A stretch of DNA of 64,000 nucleotides, taken from the NCBI RefSeq assembly GCF_001418655.1, contig NZ_LIQZ01000116.1, positions 51,304 through 115,303 on the forward strand. The letters are read 5' to 3'. Positions 1-8,000 of the stretch are shown here, in pieces. Position 1 is the first letter of the stretch. Every line of letters starts with the position of its first letter. The notes beneath the pieces are model-generated. The model saw only the letters and a list, made by a program, of their open reading frames with translations, was not told the DNA's origin and ran no database searches. A program made the position numbers and the translations under genes. Source of the stretch: Streptomyces phaeochromogenes (GTDB taxonomy: Bacteria; Actinomycetota; Actinomycetes; Streptomycetales; Streptomycetaceae).

Positions 1-1
1 G

Positions 2-205
2 ACGACGTGGGCGGTCATCTACTTCACTCTGGGTCTCACGCAGGAGGAGCAGGCGGTCGGCCAGCGCCCACTGGGCGACATCCTGGCCGGGGCGATCTCC
101 GAGGCGACCTATCCCTCCCTCCATCGCGTGGCCGGACATCTCGCGCCGACGTCCTTCGACGAGCGGTTCGAATCCGGGGTGGCCGCGATCCTTGCCGGCC
201 AGTGA
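2..205 (+). CDS. TetR-family regulator, C-terminal fragment (cut by window edge)
   Basis: The reading frame is open from the first bases and ends at a TGA, giving about 67 residues. The segment TTWAVIYFTLGLTQEEQAV followed by a short helical tail resembles the ligand-binding C-terminal domain of TetR/AcrR repressors of the TetR_C type, where a conserved helix with an EEQA-like stretch helps form the dimer. The DNA-binding half lies outside the window, so family membership rests on the tail only. It is followed by about 90 bases and then the promoter region of the XRE-cupin regulator; whether the two are functionally linked cannot be seen. Confidence 0.55.
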   Translation, partial: TTWAVIYFTLGLTQEEQAVGQRPLGDILAGAISEATYPSLHRVAGHLAPTSFDERFESGVAAILAGQ

Positions 206-244
206 GGGAGGCCGGCCGGGACCGTCCGGCCGGTCCCGCGATGT

Positions 245-259
245 TTGCCAACTCGGCAA
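245..259. promoter_or_regulatory. inverted repeat TTGCC-N5-GGCAA, probable operator of the XRE-cupin gene
   Basis: A perfect 5-5-5 inverted repeat lies 35 bases upstream of the regulator start. The same arms with the same 5-base spacing recur at 1734-1752 in front of the alpha/beta hydrolase. A TATGTT hexamer at 282-287 could be a -10 box that would give a leaderless message starting at the ATG at 294. Inference: autoregulatory operator. Confidence 0.5.
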
Positions 260-293
260 CATGCTTTGTCTATGAGGTGTGTATGTTACGAGC

Positions 294-884
294 ATGGCGC
301 ACGAGAACGAGCTAGACGCTTGGGTGGGTCATCGGCTGAAAGACCTGCGCAGCGAGCGCGGCATCACGCTGGTGACCCTGTCCGAGCAGACCGGTATTTC
401 CGTCACGCACCTCTCCCGCCTGGAGAAGGGGCACCGGCAGCCGTCCATCGGCAGCCTCCTGCAGATCGCCCGGGTGTACGGGATCTCGGTGAGCGAGCTG
501 ATCCAGGAGCAGGAGCCGGAGGACTACCACCTCGTACGAGCCGACGACGCGGTCGAGCACCCCGGGCAGGACGGGCAGTACACCGTCCTGAGCGGCCCGG
601 GATCGACGATCGCCGTCATCCGTGTCGAGGTGGAGCCCGGAAAGTCGACCAAGGACGCCAAGCACGCGGGCGAAGAGTGGCTGCACGTCCTGTCGGGCGA
701 TGTCCTGTTCCGCTTGGAAGGCAAGGACATCACCCTGAGCGCCGGCGATTCACTGCACTTCGACTCGTCGAAGGTCCACCGGTTGACCAACAAGAGCGAG
801 AAGCCCGCCACCGTGCTGGTCGCGTCGACTGCCGCGACGATGCCGATGCATCACCCGGTTCCGTCACCGAAACCCCGGCGCTGA
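294..884 (+). CDS. XRE-family regulator with cupin sensor domain
   Basis: About 196 residues. The N-terminal part (residues 1-60) is an XRE helix-turn-helix with RLKDLRSERGITLVTLSEQTGIS and the recognition-helix segment HLSRLEKGHRQPSIGSLLQIA. The C-terminal half is a small cupin barrel (EEWLHVLSGDVLFRLEG, then GDSLHFDSSKVHRLTN). This two-domain layout is standard for actinobacterial transcription factors that sense a small molecule in the cupin. I prefer the ATG at 294 to the in-frame GTG at 279 because the family begins close to the helix-turn-helix and a TATGTT hexamer seven bases before the ATG suits a leaderless transcript. It is convergent with the hydrolase at 949-1644, and both have the TTGCC-N5-GGCAA repeat upstream, so the hydrolase is a likely target. 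Confidence 0.85.
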   Translation: MAHENELDAWVGHRLKDLRSERGITLVTLSEQTGISVTHLSRLEKGHRQPSIGSLLQIARVYGISVSELIQEQEPEDYHLVRADDAVEHPGQDGQYTVLSGPGSTIAVIRVEVEPGKSTKDAKHAGEEWLHVLSGDVLFRLEGKDITLSAGDSLHFDSSKVHRLTNKSEKPATVLVASTAATMPMHHPVPSPKPRR

Positions 885-933
885 CCGATCGCCGACCGGG
901 TCAGTGAAGCGACCGGTCGGAGAAGTGATCGGT
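884..933. terminator. nested bidirectional hairpin between convergent genes
   Basis: Inner arms CCGACCGG (892-899) and CCGGTCGG (913-920) are perfectly complementary; outer arms ACCGATC (884-890) and GATCGGT (927-933) extend the stem. It lies between the stop codons of two convergent genes, the expected place for a shared terminator. Confidence 0.6.
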
Positions 934-948
934 CGGTGAGGCAACCTG

Positions 949-1644
949 TCAGAGAAGCAGGAGCAGTTCGCGGGCCAGGACCTGTGGTTGCACCAGCACC
1001 TCGACGTGAGTGACCTCGGTGAGGGTGACAAGGCGGAACCCGCGCTTGGTCACGGCGGCAGCGGTGTCGTTGAAGAACTCCTGGGCCGCGCAGTGGATGT
1101 AGGTCACCTGCTTGCCGTCGAGGACGTCCTCGCTGCCTGGTCCCAGCGGTTCGGCATGGGTGAGGCGAGGCATCGGGGTCAGGCGGCCCTCCATCCAGGT
1201 GGCGCCGTCCTCGTCGGCGCCGAGCGCGCGCGGGTCCAGCGGGGCGACCTCCCAGTCCGGGCCTCCCTCGGGGGCCACGAACGCGTCGTCCAGCCACGGC
1301 AGCACCGTGAAGGCCGACTCGCCGGTGGTGGGGGCGAAGGCGTCCACGTACACGATCTGGTCGATGCGATCCGGGACAAGGGCCGCCACTCCGGTGATGA
1401 CCATGCCGCCGTAGCTGTGGCCCACGAGGATCGCGTCGCCGACCTCCTCGGAGGTGAGCAGGTCGGCGATCTCCTGGACATTGGCGGAGAGCCCCACCTC
1501 CGGCCGGGACAGATCGTGTTTCTCGGCGAACCCGGTGAGCGTGGGAGTCAGAACACGGTGGCCGGCCTCTTCCAGGACGGGCCGCATACGGTCCCAGACC
1601 CAGCCTCCACCCCAGGAACCATGAATCAGTACGAACGTCGCCAT
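949..1644 (-). CDS. alpha/beta-fold hydrolase (esterase-like)
   Basis: 231 residues. The chain opens with ATFVLIHGSWGGGWVWD, the oxyanion-hole HG segment, and has the nucleophile elbow GHSYGG at about residue 80; a THVEV segment close to the C-terminus offers the catalytic histidine. Size and motifs match the small EstC-like alpha/beta hydrolases often annotated as esterases; the substrate cannot be told. The start is the ATG at 1644 preceded by AGGAGG at good spacing; an open frame runs further upstream to 1707 but lacks a ribosome binding site. The TTTTGCC-N5-GGCAAAA repeat about 90 bases upstream matches the one before the XRE-cupin gene and suggests joint control. Confidence 0.82.
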   Translation of the reverse strand: MATFVLIHGSWGGGWVWDRMRPVLEEAGHRVLTPTLTGFAEKHDLSRPEVGLSANVQEIADLLTSEEVGDAILVGHSYGGMVITGVAALVPDRIDQIVYVDAFAPTTGESAFTVLPWLDDAFVAPEGGPDWEVAPLDPRALGADEDGATWMEGRLTPMPRLTHAEPLGPGSEDVLDGKQVTYIHCAAQEFFNDTAAAVTKRGFRLVTLTEVTHVEVLVQPQVLARELLLLL

Positions 1645-1733
1645 TTTGCTCTTCCTCCTGCGAGTCGCGGGTCCCTGCGGATGCACCCAGGATCGGCTGA
1701 GTGACACACTGGGTCAACCTGTGAGGCGATTTA

Positions 1734-1752
1734 TTTTGCCCAATAGGCAAAA
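1734..1752. promoter_or_regulatory. inverted repeat TTTTGCC-CAATA-GGCAAAA upstream of the hydrolase
   Basis: A perfect 7-5-7 inverted repeat. Its core TTGCC-N5-GGCAA is identical in arms and spacing to the repeat at 245-259. Two sites this alike, in front of the only two complete genes of this convergent pair, look like operators of the XRE-cupin protein. That is inference from sequence only. Confidence 0.55.
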
Positions 1753-1784
1753 GCTTCCCGGTCCCCCATGCAGAACACACAGAA

Positions 1785-1840
1785 GCACCTCCGGTGCGCG
1801 CCACGGGATTGACCACACCCTGGGCGCGCACCGAAGGTGC
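1785..1840 (-). terminator. hairpin downstream of the small secreted protein
   Basis: Arms 1785-1802 and 1823-1840 pair over 18 bases with one mismatch, which becomes a G-U wobble in the minus-strand transcript. It begins 53 bases after the stop at 1894, so it likely ends that transcript. Confidence 0.6.
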
Positions 1841-1893
1841 GCCGGATCGCTGACCAGCAGCTTCAAGTGGGAAAAGGCGCAATGCCCATCAGG

Positions 1894-2277
1894 TCAGCAG
1901 TGTGTGATGGTGCCATTGGAGGCGGCGCTGTTGTCCACGTACGGCGCGTACGTCCACCCGGTCACGGTCAGTTCGAGTCCGTTGAGGTGGTTGTAGCGCT
2001 CGTAGACGGTGAGGTACCAGCGGTTTCCTCCGCCGAGGTTCTCACCGGTGTTCCAGCAGGTGGCGAGGAGTACATCCCCGGACCAGAGGTCCGGCACGCC
2101 GACCGTACCGGAGGCCAGGTTGCGGCCGTTGAAGACGGCCGCGCCGACCTCCACCCTGAGCAGCGCGGACGCTGACGCCGCCGCCGAAGCGGACGCGGTC
2201 GACAGAACCATCCCACCAGCACTCAGCGCCGCGACCACCGCGGCCATGGCGCCTCTGCGTCGTAACTTGCCTCTCAT
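1894..2277 (-). CDS. small secreted protein, function unknown
   Basis: 127 residues. The N-terminus MRGKLRRRGAMAAVVAALSAG with an Ala-rich stretch is a clear Sec signal peptide, cleaved around residues 35-40. The mature part of roughly 90 residues contains VFNGRNLASGTVGVPDLWSG, a tryptophan-rich strand region and two cysteines (in ATCWNTG and at the very C-terminus), which could form one disulfide. I do not recognise the family. The start is the ATG at 2277 with AGGAGG five bases upstream; an open frame continues to 2421 but would bury the signal peptide. It has its own terminator and stands between a hydrolase and the GH92 gene without obvious linkage. Confidence 0.65.
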   Translation of the reverse strand: MRGKLRRRGAMAAVVAALSAGGMVLSTASASAAASASALLRVEVGAAVFNGRNLASGTVGVPDLWSGDVLLATCWNTGENLGGGNRWYLTVYERYNHLNGLELTVTGWTYAPYVDNSAASNGTITHC

Positions 2278-2446
2278 GCCTGCCTCCTGATCAATGCCGA
2301 CCGCGCACTGCTCCGCTGAGCGTGCACGTGAACAACTCGCCCCCACCGGAAGGTCTTGCCAGGCTCGACGAGCCAGTAGCGAGAGTGCCGTGTGCTGCTG
2401 CGGCATGGCATGAGTAACCACTACTCAACCGCTCCGACACAGGAAA

Positions 2447-2498
2447 AGCCCCCACCTCCGCTCCGGCCGACAGGCCGGAGCGGAGGTGGATGGGGGGC
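2447..2498 (-). terminator. strong hairpin after the GH92 gene
   Basis: Arms 2452-2468 and 2473-2489 are perfectly complementary over 17 bases with a GACA loop; outer AGCCCC and GGGGCT bases lengthen it past a two-base bulge. It lies 38 bases beyond the GH92 stop. Confidence 0.75.
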
Positions 2499-2535
2499 TG
2501 GGGGAGGGCTTCCGACGGCTGCCTGCGCACGCTGC

Positions 2536-5500
2536 CTACGACAGCGTGATCGCGTACACCTCGATCCGCGGATCGTCCGGCAGCGTCAACGAGCGAATCT
2601 CCTTGGCGTCGTTCAGCTCGGAGGAACTGCCGAACAGCCGTACCGGCGGCCCGTCGACGCCCTGGCCGGCCTTGATCCGGTGGGGCATGTCGAGGACGAC
2701 GGTGGTGCCGTCGGGGGCCTGGCCGGCCCAGTCGCCGACCTTGAGCGGGACCTCGGAGCTGCTGCCGTCGGTGTACCGGACGGTCAGCGCGGTCGTCACC
2801 GGCCCGTTGTGCGACGCCGCCACCAGGCGCAGGGTGCCGTGGCTGCGGGCGGGCAGCAGCAGCGTCTGGCCGCGGGCCTCGACGAAGTTCGCCGCGGTCC
2901 CGGTCGGATCCGGTGCCTCGTACGTCACGCCGTCCCAGGTGACAGGCCCGGCGGCCGGAAGGAGACCGGCGTCGTAACTCCAGCCGGATCCGTCGAAGTC
3001 ACCCTGGCCGGGATTGTCCGTGGTGGCCGTCCCGTCGTGCGCCATGTCCTTGCCCAGGTCCACCGCGCACTGCTTGTCCGTGGCTGTCGCACACTTCGCG
3101 GCCGGGCGTACCTCGACGGTGGCTTCCCGGGTGACCCGACCCGCTCCGCCGGCCTCGACGGTGAAGCGCACCGGGTAGGACCCGGCGGCGGTGCCGGGAG
3201 GCACGGTCACCTTCACGGACACCGTCTTCTGTACGGGCAGGTGCTGGGACCGGATCCGCAGCGGCGAGCGCGGAGTCGTCGTCACCTGCCAGCCGGAGGG
3301 CGCCTTGGCCGCCACCGACACCCGCAGTTCACCGGGGGCCTGGCCGAGGACGTCCAGGGTCAGGTGGGCGGTCTGAGCCGTGTCGCCGACCGGGACGACG
3401 TCGGAGGAGCTCCGCAGGGACGCGTCCAGGTGGCGTCGGCCGTCGGCGTCCGCCTGGTTGACCGATGGCGGCTGGGCACCCGCGCCGATACCCCAGCCGG
3501 ACGGCTTCGTGCCGAGCCGGTGGACCAGGGTGCCGCCGTGCGAGACCTTGTCCCAGTCCAGCCAGGTGCGCTTGACGTCCCGGCCGTCCAACGATACATC
3601 CTGTACGTACCGGTTGGTGTCGCTCGCCCCCGGCGCCTTGATCGTCAGTGTGCCGCCCTGCCGCTTCCCGTACCGGCCGATCGTGATGGCCGCGGAGTCG
3701 AACTGCGGGCTGGACAGCGCCATGAAGTCGCCGCCGCTCATCGTCGGGTAGAGGCCGAGCGAGGAGAACACGTACCAGGCGGACATGGTGCCCAGGTCGT
3801 CGTTGCCGGTCATGCCGTCGGGTCCGTTGGTGAACAGCGTCATCGCGGCGCGCACGACGGTCGCCGTCTTCGCCGGCGCGCCCGCCCACAGGTACATGTA
3901 GGGCGCGTGGAGATCGGGCTCGTTGTTCGGGTTGTAGGTCGGTTTGCCGTAGTAGTCGTACGGCTGGGAGATCCAGTCCTTGCGCGCGGTGCCCGCCGGG
4001 TCGGTGAGCAGCTTGTCGTAGGCGAAGAAGGAGTCGAGCCGCTTCTCCGTGGCCTTCCGGCCGCCCATCAGAGCGACGAGACCGGCGGGGTCCTGCGGCA
4101 CGAGCCACTGGTACTGGTACGCGCCGCCCTCGTGGAACTGGTGGCCCGCTTCGACCGGGTCGTACGGCGTCATCCACGTCCCCGCGGTCGTACGGGGCCG
4201 GAACTGGCCGATCGAGGAGTCCCACAGGTTGCGGTACCACTGGCCGCGGGCCGCGAACATCCGCGCGTCGGAGCCGTGCCCGAGCCCCTTGGCCATCAGG
4301 GCCAGCGACGCGTCCGCCGCCGAGTACTCCAGGGTCGCCGAAGCCGGGTGGGTGCAGTCGTTGTCACCGCCCTTGTCCGCGCAGTCCTTCTTCAGCTCCA
4401 GGCCGGAGGGGACGTAGCCGCGCTTGCTGTACTGGTCCACGGCGGAGCGGCCGTTGTACGGGGAGTCGGCGGGCGGGGTACTGGTCGCGTTCTTCTTCAG
4501 CAGCGTGTAGGCCTCGTCCTCGTGCCCGGCCAGCATGCCCTTCGACCATGCCTCGACGAGGAACGGCGTCACGGGGTCGCCGGTCATGATGTTGGTCTCG
4601 CTGTTGGCGAGGGCCCACCGGGGCAGCCACCCGCCGTCCTTGCCGATCGCGAGGACCGACAGCGCCACGTCCCGGGCGACACGTGGCTCCACCATCTCCA
4701 GCAGCTGGTTCTGCGGCCGGTAGGTGTCCCACAGCGACAGGTTCTGATACGGCGTGAAGTCGGAGGCGGTGTGCACCGCGCCGTCGAACCCTGTGTAGCG
4801 GCCGTCCACGTCACCGGCCAGGTTCGGGTGCAACTGCGCGTGGTACAGGGCGCTGTAGAACACCTTCTGCCGTTCCTGAGTCCCTCCGCCGACCTTGACC
4901 GAGGAGAGCTGCTTCTCCCAGGTGGCGCGCAGCGCGGCACGCGTGGCGTCGAAGTCGTACGAGTCCCCGGTCTCCTCCGCGAGGTTCTTCCGGGCACCGT
5001 CCATGCCGGTGTACGACAGGCCCACCTTCACGACGGCGTCCCGGTCCTCGGTCGCGTCGAAGGTCACCCAGGCGCCGTTGCTGCCCTCTCCTTCGGCATC
5101 GCGCGTACCGGGCTTGGGTGTTGAACCGCGCCAGGTGCCGTGATCCTTGAAGGGCCGGTCGAAGGCGGCGGTGAAGTAGACGGTGTGCTTGTCCTTCCCG
5201 GCACAGAACCCTCCGGCACGCACACGCCCCTCCACCGTGCGGTCCCCGACCACGTGCACCTCGGAGTCGAACACGTTCTGGTTGGCCTTGCCGGTGTTGA
5301 ACAGCACGTTCGCCGCGCCGGTGGCCGGGAAGGTGTACCGCTGCCAGCCGGTGCGCTTCGTGGCGGTCAGCTCGGCCTCGATGTCGTACGTCGACAGGCC
5401 CACCCGGTAGTAGCCGGGGGTGGCTTCCTCGTCGTCGTGCGAGAACTTGGAGCGGTACGTGTCCGGGTTCACGCTGTCGACCGCGCCGGTCGTCGGCATG

Positions 5501-5829
5501 ATGGGCAGCTCTCCGGAGACACCGCAGCCGACTCCGGAGAGGTGCGTCTGGCTGAACCCGTGGATCTTGTCCTGCTGGTAGTCGTATCCGCCCTGCCCGC
5601 CGGTGTCCGGGCTGACCTGGACCATCCCGAACGGGGCGGCGGCCCCGGGGAAGGTGTTCCCGAAGTTCTGGGTGCCGATGAAGGGATTCACCAGTGCGGC
5701 GGGGTCGGAGACCTGCTCGGCGGCAGCCGCGACGGGTGGAAGCACACCCCCGAACAGCAGGCCTGGTATGAGCAAGCTGACGCCCGCGGCGATTGCGCGG
5801 GCCGTGATCCGTCTGACGGACAGCCGCAT
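2536..5829 (-). CDS. secreted GH92-family glycoside hydrolase (alpha-mannosidase type)
   Basis: 1097 residues, exported by a signal peptide (MRLSVRRITARAIAAG followed by a hydrophobic core and AAAAE). GH92 hallmarks are NPFIGTQNFGNTFPGA near residue 50, HFHEGGAYQYQW near 565 and the catalytic GNDDLGTMSAWYVFSSLGLY near 675. GH92 enzymes are calcium-dependent exo-alpha-mannosidases acting on mannans or N-glycan arms. After the catalytic part comes an NPCBM-associated (NEW3-like) beta domain (about 820-900) and then a C-terminal beta domain, perhaps carbohydrate binding. The start is the ATG at 5829 with AAGGAGG eight bases upstream; a longer open frame to 6330 is rejected because it lacks a ribosome binding site and places the signal peptide internally. 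It is a single-gene unit with a LacI-type palindrome abutting the Shine-Dalgarno sequence. Confidence 0.92.
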   Translation of the reverse strand: MRLSVRRITARAIAAGVSLLIPGLLFGGVLPPVAAAAEQVSDPAALVNPFIGTQNFGNTFPGAAAPFGMVQVSPDTGGQGGYDYQQDKIHGFSQTHLSGVGCGVSGELPIMPTTGAVDSVNPDTYRSKFSHDDEEATPGYYRVGLSTYDIEAELTATKRTGWQRYTFPATGAANVLFNTGKANQNVFDSEVHVVGDRTVEGRVRAGGFCAGKDKHTVYFTAAFDRPFKDHGTWRGSTPKPGTRDAEGEGSNGAWVTFDATEDRDAVVKVGLSYTGMDGARKNLAEETGDSYDFDATRAALRATWEKQLSSVKVGGGTQERQKVFYSALYHAQLHPNLAGDVDGRYTGFDGAVHTASDFTPYQNLSLWDTYRPQNQLLEMVEPRVARDVALSVLAIGKDGGWLPRWALANSETNIMTGDPVTPFLVEAWSKGMLAGHEDEAYTLLKKNATSTPPADSPYNGRSAVDQYSKRGYVPSGLELKKDCADKGGDNDCTHPASATLEYSAADASLALMAKGLGHGSDARMFAARGQWYRNLWDSSIGQFRPRTTAGTWMTPYDPVEAGHQFHEGGAYQYQWLVPQDPAGLVALMGGRKATEKRLDSFFAYDKLLTDPAGTARKDWISQPYDYYGKPTYNPNNEPDLHAPYMYLWAGAPAKTATVVRAAMTLFTNGPDGMTGNDDLGTMSAWYVFSSLGLYPTMSGGDFMALSSPQFDSAAITIGRYGKRQGGTLTIKAPGASDTNRYVQDVSLDGRDVKRTWLDWDKVSHGGTLVHRLGTKPSGWGIGAGAQPPSVNQADADGRRHLDASLRSSSDVVPVGDTAQTAHLTLDVLGQAPGELRVSVAAKAPSGWQVTTTPRSPLRIRSQHLPVQKTVSVKVTVPPGTAAGSYPVRFTVEAGGAGRVTREATVEVRPAAKCATATDKQCAVDLGKDMAHDGTATTDNPGQGDFDGSGWSYDAGLLPAAGPVTWDGVTYEAPDPTGTAANFVEARGQTLLLPARSHGTLRLVAASHNGPVTTALTVRYTDGSSSEVPLKVGDWAGQAPDGTTVVLDMPHRIKAGQGVDGPPVRLFGSSSELNDAKEIRSLTLPDDPRIEVYAITLS

Positions 5830-5844
5830 CGGGCAGACCTCCTT

Positions 5845-5856
5845 GACAACGTTGTC
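5845..5856. promoter_or_regulatory. perfect 12-bp palindrome GACAACGTTGTC (LacI-type operator)
   Basis: A perfect palindrome with the central CG typical of LacI-family sites. It directly adjoins the GH92 Shine-Dalgarno sequence and lies downstream of the predicted -10 box, so a bound repressor would block elongation or translation. No LacI gene is next to it; the LacI at 59.5 kb is far away and its own site differs. Confidence 0.65.
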
Positions 5857-5874
5857 TCGGCTGGACAGACCGAG

Positions 5875-5904
5875 AACCTGCCATGCCGACCGGATCGCTG
5901 TCAA
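5875..5904 (-). promoter_or_regulatory. GH92 promoter, TTGACA-N18-CAGGTT
   Basis: On the minus strand a consensus -35 TTGACA (5904-5899) is followed after 18 bases by CAGGTT (5880-5875). The start point would fall near 5868, about 40 bases before the GH92 start and just before the palindrome. Confidence 0.5.
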
Positions 5905-6179
5905 TGGTCCAAACGCCGGTGTGCGCAGTTGAGTTCGGTTTGCCCGTCGGCGTATGCGGACGCTCGGGGCGACGTGCCTCGCCCTCCCGCACAGGCGGGT
6001 GAGGCGAGCAGCCGGCTTTCCGTCCGGGTGACGTGGGGCTGTGTGGCGCCGGAGGCCGCGACGGGTCGGCGGTGGGTGCTGGTTGGGGCTGGGGCCAGGA
6101 CGCGGTGGTTCTCGTCGCTCCTGCCGTGCGGCCTGGGCGCCTTTGGGCAGGGTGAAGAACCGGCACTTGGGGGAGCGGG

Positions 6180-6222
6180 AGCGGTACGCAAGGCTGCTGC
6201 TGCAGCAGCCTTGCGTACCGCT
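6180..6222. terminator. 43-bp near-perfect palindrome, probable terminator of the MmyB-type regulator
   Basis: Arms of 21 bases (6180-6200 and 6202-6222) are perfectly complementary around one central base. It lies about 110 bases beyond the stop of the minus-strand regulator ending at 6334, so it fits a terminator; there is no T-run, which is usual in this group. The rest of the 500-base gap between the GH92 and regulator genes (5905-6179) shows nothing else I can support. Confidence 0.5.
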
Positions 6223-6333
6223 ACCCGGTCGGCCCCGACGCGGCTGCGCCCGCTTCCCCGTAGGAGAGCCGCAGGCGGCCGCGAGGCACCGCGTGCGGTC
6301 CGCCGGCGTGTCGAGCACCTCGCCCGGCACACG

Positions 6334-7173
6334 TCAGGAGATGGCCCTCAGCGTGCTGGGCCGGTGCCTGCGGCGGAGTTGCTCGACGGCCTCGGCGGTC
6401 TCGTCGTCCGAGGGTAGAAGGACGGTCAACTGCTGTGCGTCATCGGGGAGTTCGAGTGTCTCCCGCAGCAGCCGGAGCTCGCATCCGGCTGGATGGCTGA
6501 GTCGGAGGACTCCGCGTTGCGGAACGACGTGCCGGTTCAGGCGCCGGGTCAGTTCGGGGCCGGCAAGTGGTGCGAGTTCAGCGGTGAACCACTCGGAGTT
6601 CTCGAGGGACGGGGCGAGCCACAGGTCGAATGCCTGCTCGTCGGCGACATCGTCCCAGTCGGTGAAGAAGGTGCGGGCGCGGGGGTCGGCGAAGACGTAG
6701 CGGGTGAGGTTCGGGACTTCGCTGTCGAGCAGTCCGCTGCCGGTCGTCACCAACTGGTACGCGGAGGTGTGGGCGAGGATGTCACCCAGCCGGTTGGTCA
6801 CCACCGCGATGCCTGGTTCGAGGAGGCGGAGTGTCTGCTGAACGGCGTCTCGCACATGCCGGGGCGGGGGTGCGGGTCGGGCGTGGGCGGTGCACTCTCC
6901 GCCTGTGATCTTCGTGAGGTAGCGCAGGTGGCCGCGCTCGGCGGGGGAGAGACTGAGGGCGTCGGCGAGAGCGTTCACCACTGCCACCGAGGGATTGCGG
7001 TCACGGCCCTGCTCGATGCGGGTCAGGTATTCGACACTGATGCCGGCGCGCGCCGCGAGATCCGTGCGGCGCAGCCCCGGTGAGCGGCGGCGGCCCCGAT
7101 CCGGGAGGCCGAGTGTCTCCGGCTGGACACTGTCGCGCTTGCTCCGGATGAAGTCTCCCAACGGCGTACCCAT
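6334..7173 (-). CDS. XRE-family regulator with MmyB-like ligand-binding domain
   Basis: 279 residues. An N-terminal helix-turn-helix (RRTDLAARAGISVEYLTRIEQG, about residues 35-57) is followed by the long helical domain typical of the MmyB family (AVVTNRLGDILAHTSAYQLV, YVFADPRARTFFTDWDDVA and LRLSHPAGCELRLLRETLEL), a fold that binds small ligands. It is divergent from the FMN reductase gene at 7274 across 100 bases that hold an inverted repeat. This regulator/reductase pairing is common in Streptomyces, so the reductase is the most likely target. The start is the ATG at 7173. Confidence 0.88.
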   Translation of the reverse strand: MGTPLGDFIRSKRDSVQPETLGLPDRGRRRSPGLRRTDLAARAGISVEYLTRIEQGRDRNPSVAVVNALADALSLSPAERGHLRYLTKITGGECTAHARPAPPPRHVRDAVQQTLRLLEPGIAVVTNRLGDILAHTSAYQLVTTGSGLLDSEVPNLTRYVFADPRARTFFTDWDDVADEQAFDLWLAPSLENSEWFTAELAPLAGPELTRRLNRHVVPQRGVLRLSHPAGCELRLLRETLELPDDAQQLTVLLPSDDETAEAVEQLRRRHRPSTLRAIS

Positions 7174-7207
7174 GTCTTGAGGATAGGCCGGGCCGGACCG
7201 GTCGCGG

Positions 7208-7246
7208 CGAGCTCAAGGGGGCCCTGCGGGGGCCAGCCTGAGCTCG
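7208..7246. promoter_or_regulatory. inverted repeat CGAGCTCA-N23-TGAGCTCG in the divergent promoter
   Basis: Perfect 8-base arms at 7208-7215 and 7239-7246 lie between the divergent regulator and reductase genes. The symmetry and position suit an operator for the MmyB-type regulator controlling both sides. Confidence 0.45.
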
Positions 7247-7273
7247 GTCTGGCTGTGGCCGAGGGCCGGCCCG

Positions 7274-7882
7274 ATGGTGGTGGTCATGGAGAACAACACG
7301 CACAAGCTGGTGGTCATCGTCGCGAGCGTCCGCGAAGGGCGGTTCGGTCCGGTGGTGGGGTCATGGTTGGCTGAACAGGCCGAGTCGCACGGCGGTTTCG
7401 ATGTCGATGTCGTCGATCTGGCCGACGTCGAGATCCCGCTGTCCCTGCCCGCGGCATCGCCGAAGTACGCCGGCGACGACTACCCCCGCCCGGCCGGGAT
7501 GCGGCACCTGACCACCGCACTGGAGAGCGCGGACGCGTTCGTCGTGGTCACACCCGAGTACAACCACAGCTACCCCGCCTCCCTGAAAGCGGCCATCGAC
7601 TGGCACTTCACCCAGTGGACGGCCAAGCCCGTCGCCTTCGTCAGCTACGGGGGCGCGGCGGGAGGCCGCCACGCTGTCCTGCACCTGGAGAACGTGCTGA
7701 CCGAACTGCACGCGGTGACGATCCGCGACGGTCTCGCCTTCCCCAACTACTTCACGGCATGGCAGGACGGCCGTCCGCTCGACCCCGAGTCCCCCGGGTA
7801 CGCCAAGACGCTGCTCGACCAGCTGGCCTGGTGGGCGGGTGCGCTCAAGTCGGCACGCGAGGCCGCCCCTTACCCGGCCTGA
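7274..7882 (+). CDS. NADPH-dependent FMN reductase-like oxidoreductase
   Basis: 202 residues with a flavodoxin-like fold: the phosphate-binding VVIVASVREGRFGPVVGSWL at the N-terminus and the FMN-contacting PEYNHSYPASLKAAIDW near residue 97, both diagnostic of the NADPH-dependent FMN reductase family. Such enzymes reduce flavins, quinones or nitro/azo compounds in the cytoplasm. Candidate starts are ATG 7274 and ATG 7286; the first has a GAGGG at acceptable distance and is used here. It is divergent from the MmyB-type regulator, which probably controls it. Confidence 0.85.
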   Translation: MVVVMENNTHKLVVIVASVREGRFGPVVGSWLAEQAESHGGFDVDVVDLADVEIPLSLPAASPKYAGDDYPRPAGMRHLTTALESADAFVVVTPEYNHSYPASLKAAIDWHFTQWTAKPVAFVSYGGAAGGRHAVLHLENVLTELHAVTIRDGLAFPNYFTAWQDGRPLDPESPGYAKTLLDQLAWWAGALKSAREAAPYPA

Positions 7883-7894
7883 GTTCGGCGGCGA

Positions 7895-7975
7895 CGCAGC
7901 TTCGACGAGCCGGACCGGGTGCGGGAGTTCAACCTCCTCGGCACCAGGGAAGTCGTCCGCCTGTGCCACCGGGTG
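7895..7975 (+). pseudogene. fossil fragment of an extended SDR (NAD-dependent epimerase-like) gene
   Basis: In one frame the bases encode FDEPDRVREFNLLGTREVVR and a few residues more. An N-x-x-GT-R-E-V block is characteristic of the middle of extended short-chain dehydrogenases, where a helix follows the active-site region. No start codon, Rossmann glycine motif or catalytic YxxxK is found around it, so it is a remnant of about 25 codons directly downstream of the FMN reductase stop. Confidence 0.3.
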
Positions 7976-8000
7976 GCTGGACCAGCGCACCCTGCAATGA

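Noticed and set aside
2392..5124. A 910-codon open frame on the plus strand across the GH92 gene, and similar long antisense frames at 51616-53430 and 60065-62212
   Set aside because: In very GC-rich DNA the frames opposite real genes stay open. These have no domains, low-complexity composition and no ribosome binding site, while the opposite strand encodes recognisable enzymes.
5830..6330. N-terminal extension of the GH92 frame
   Set aside because: It would add about 167 low-complexity residues ahead of an obvious signal peptide and would cover the promoter and the palindrome. The ATG at 5829 has a good ribosome binding site.
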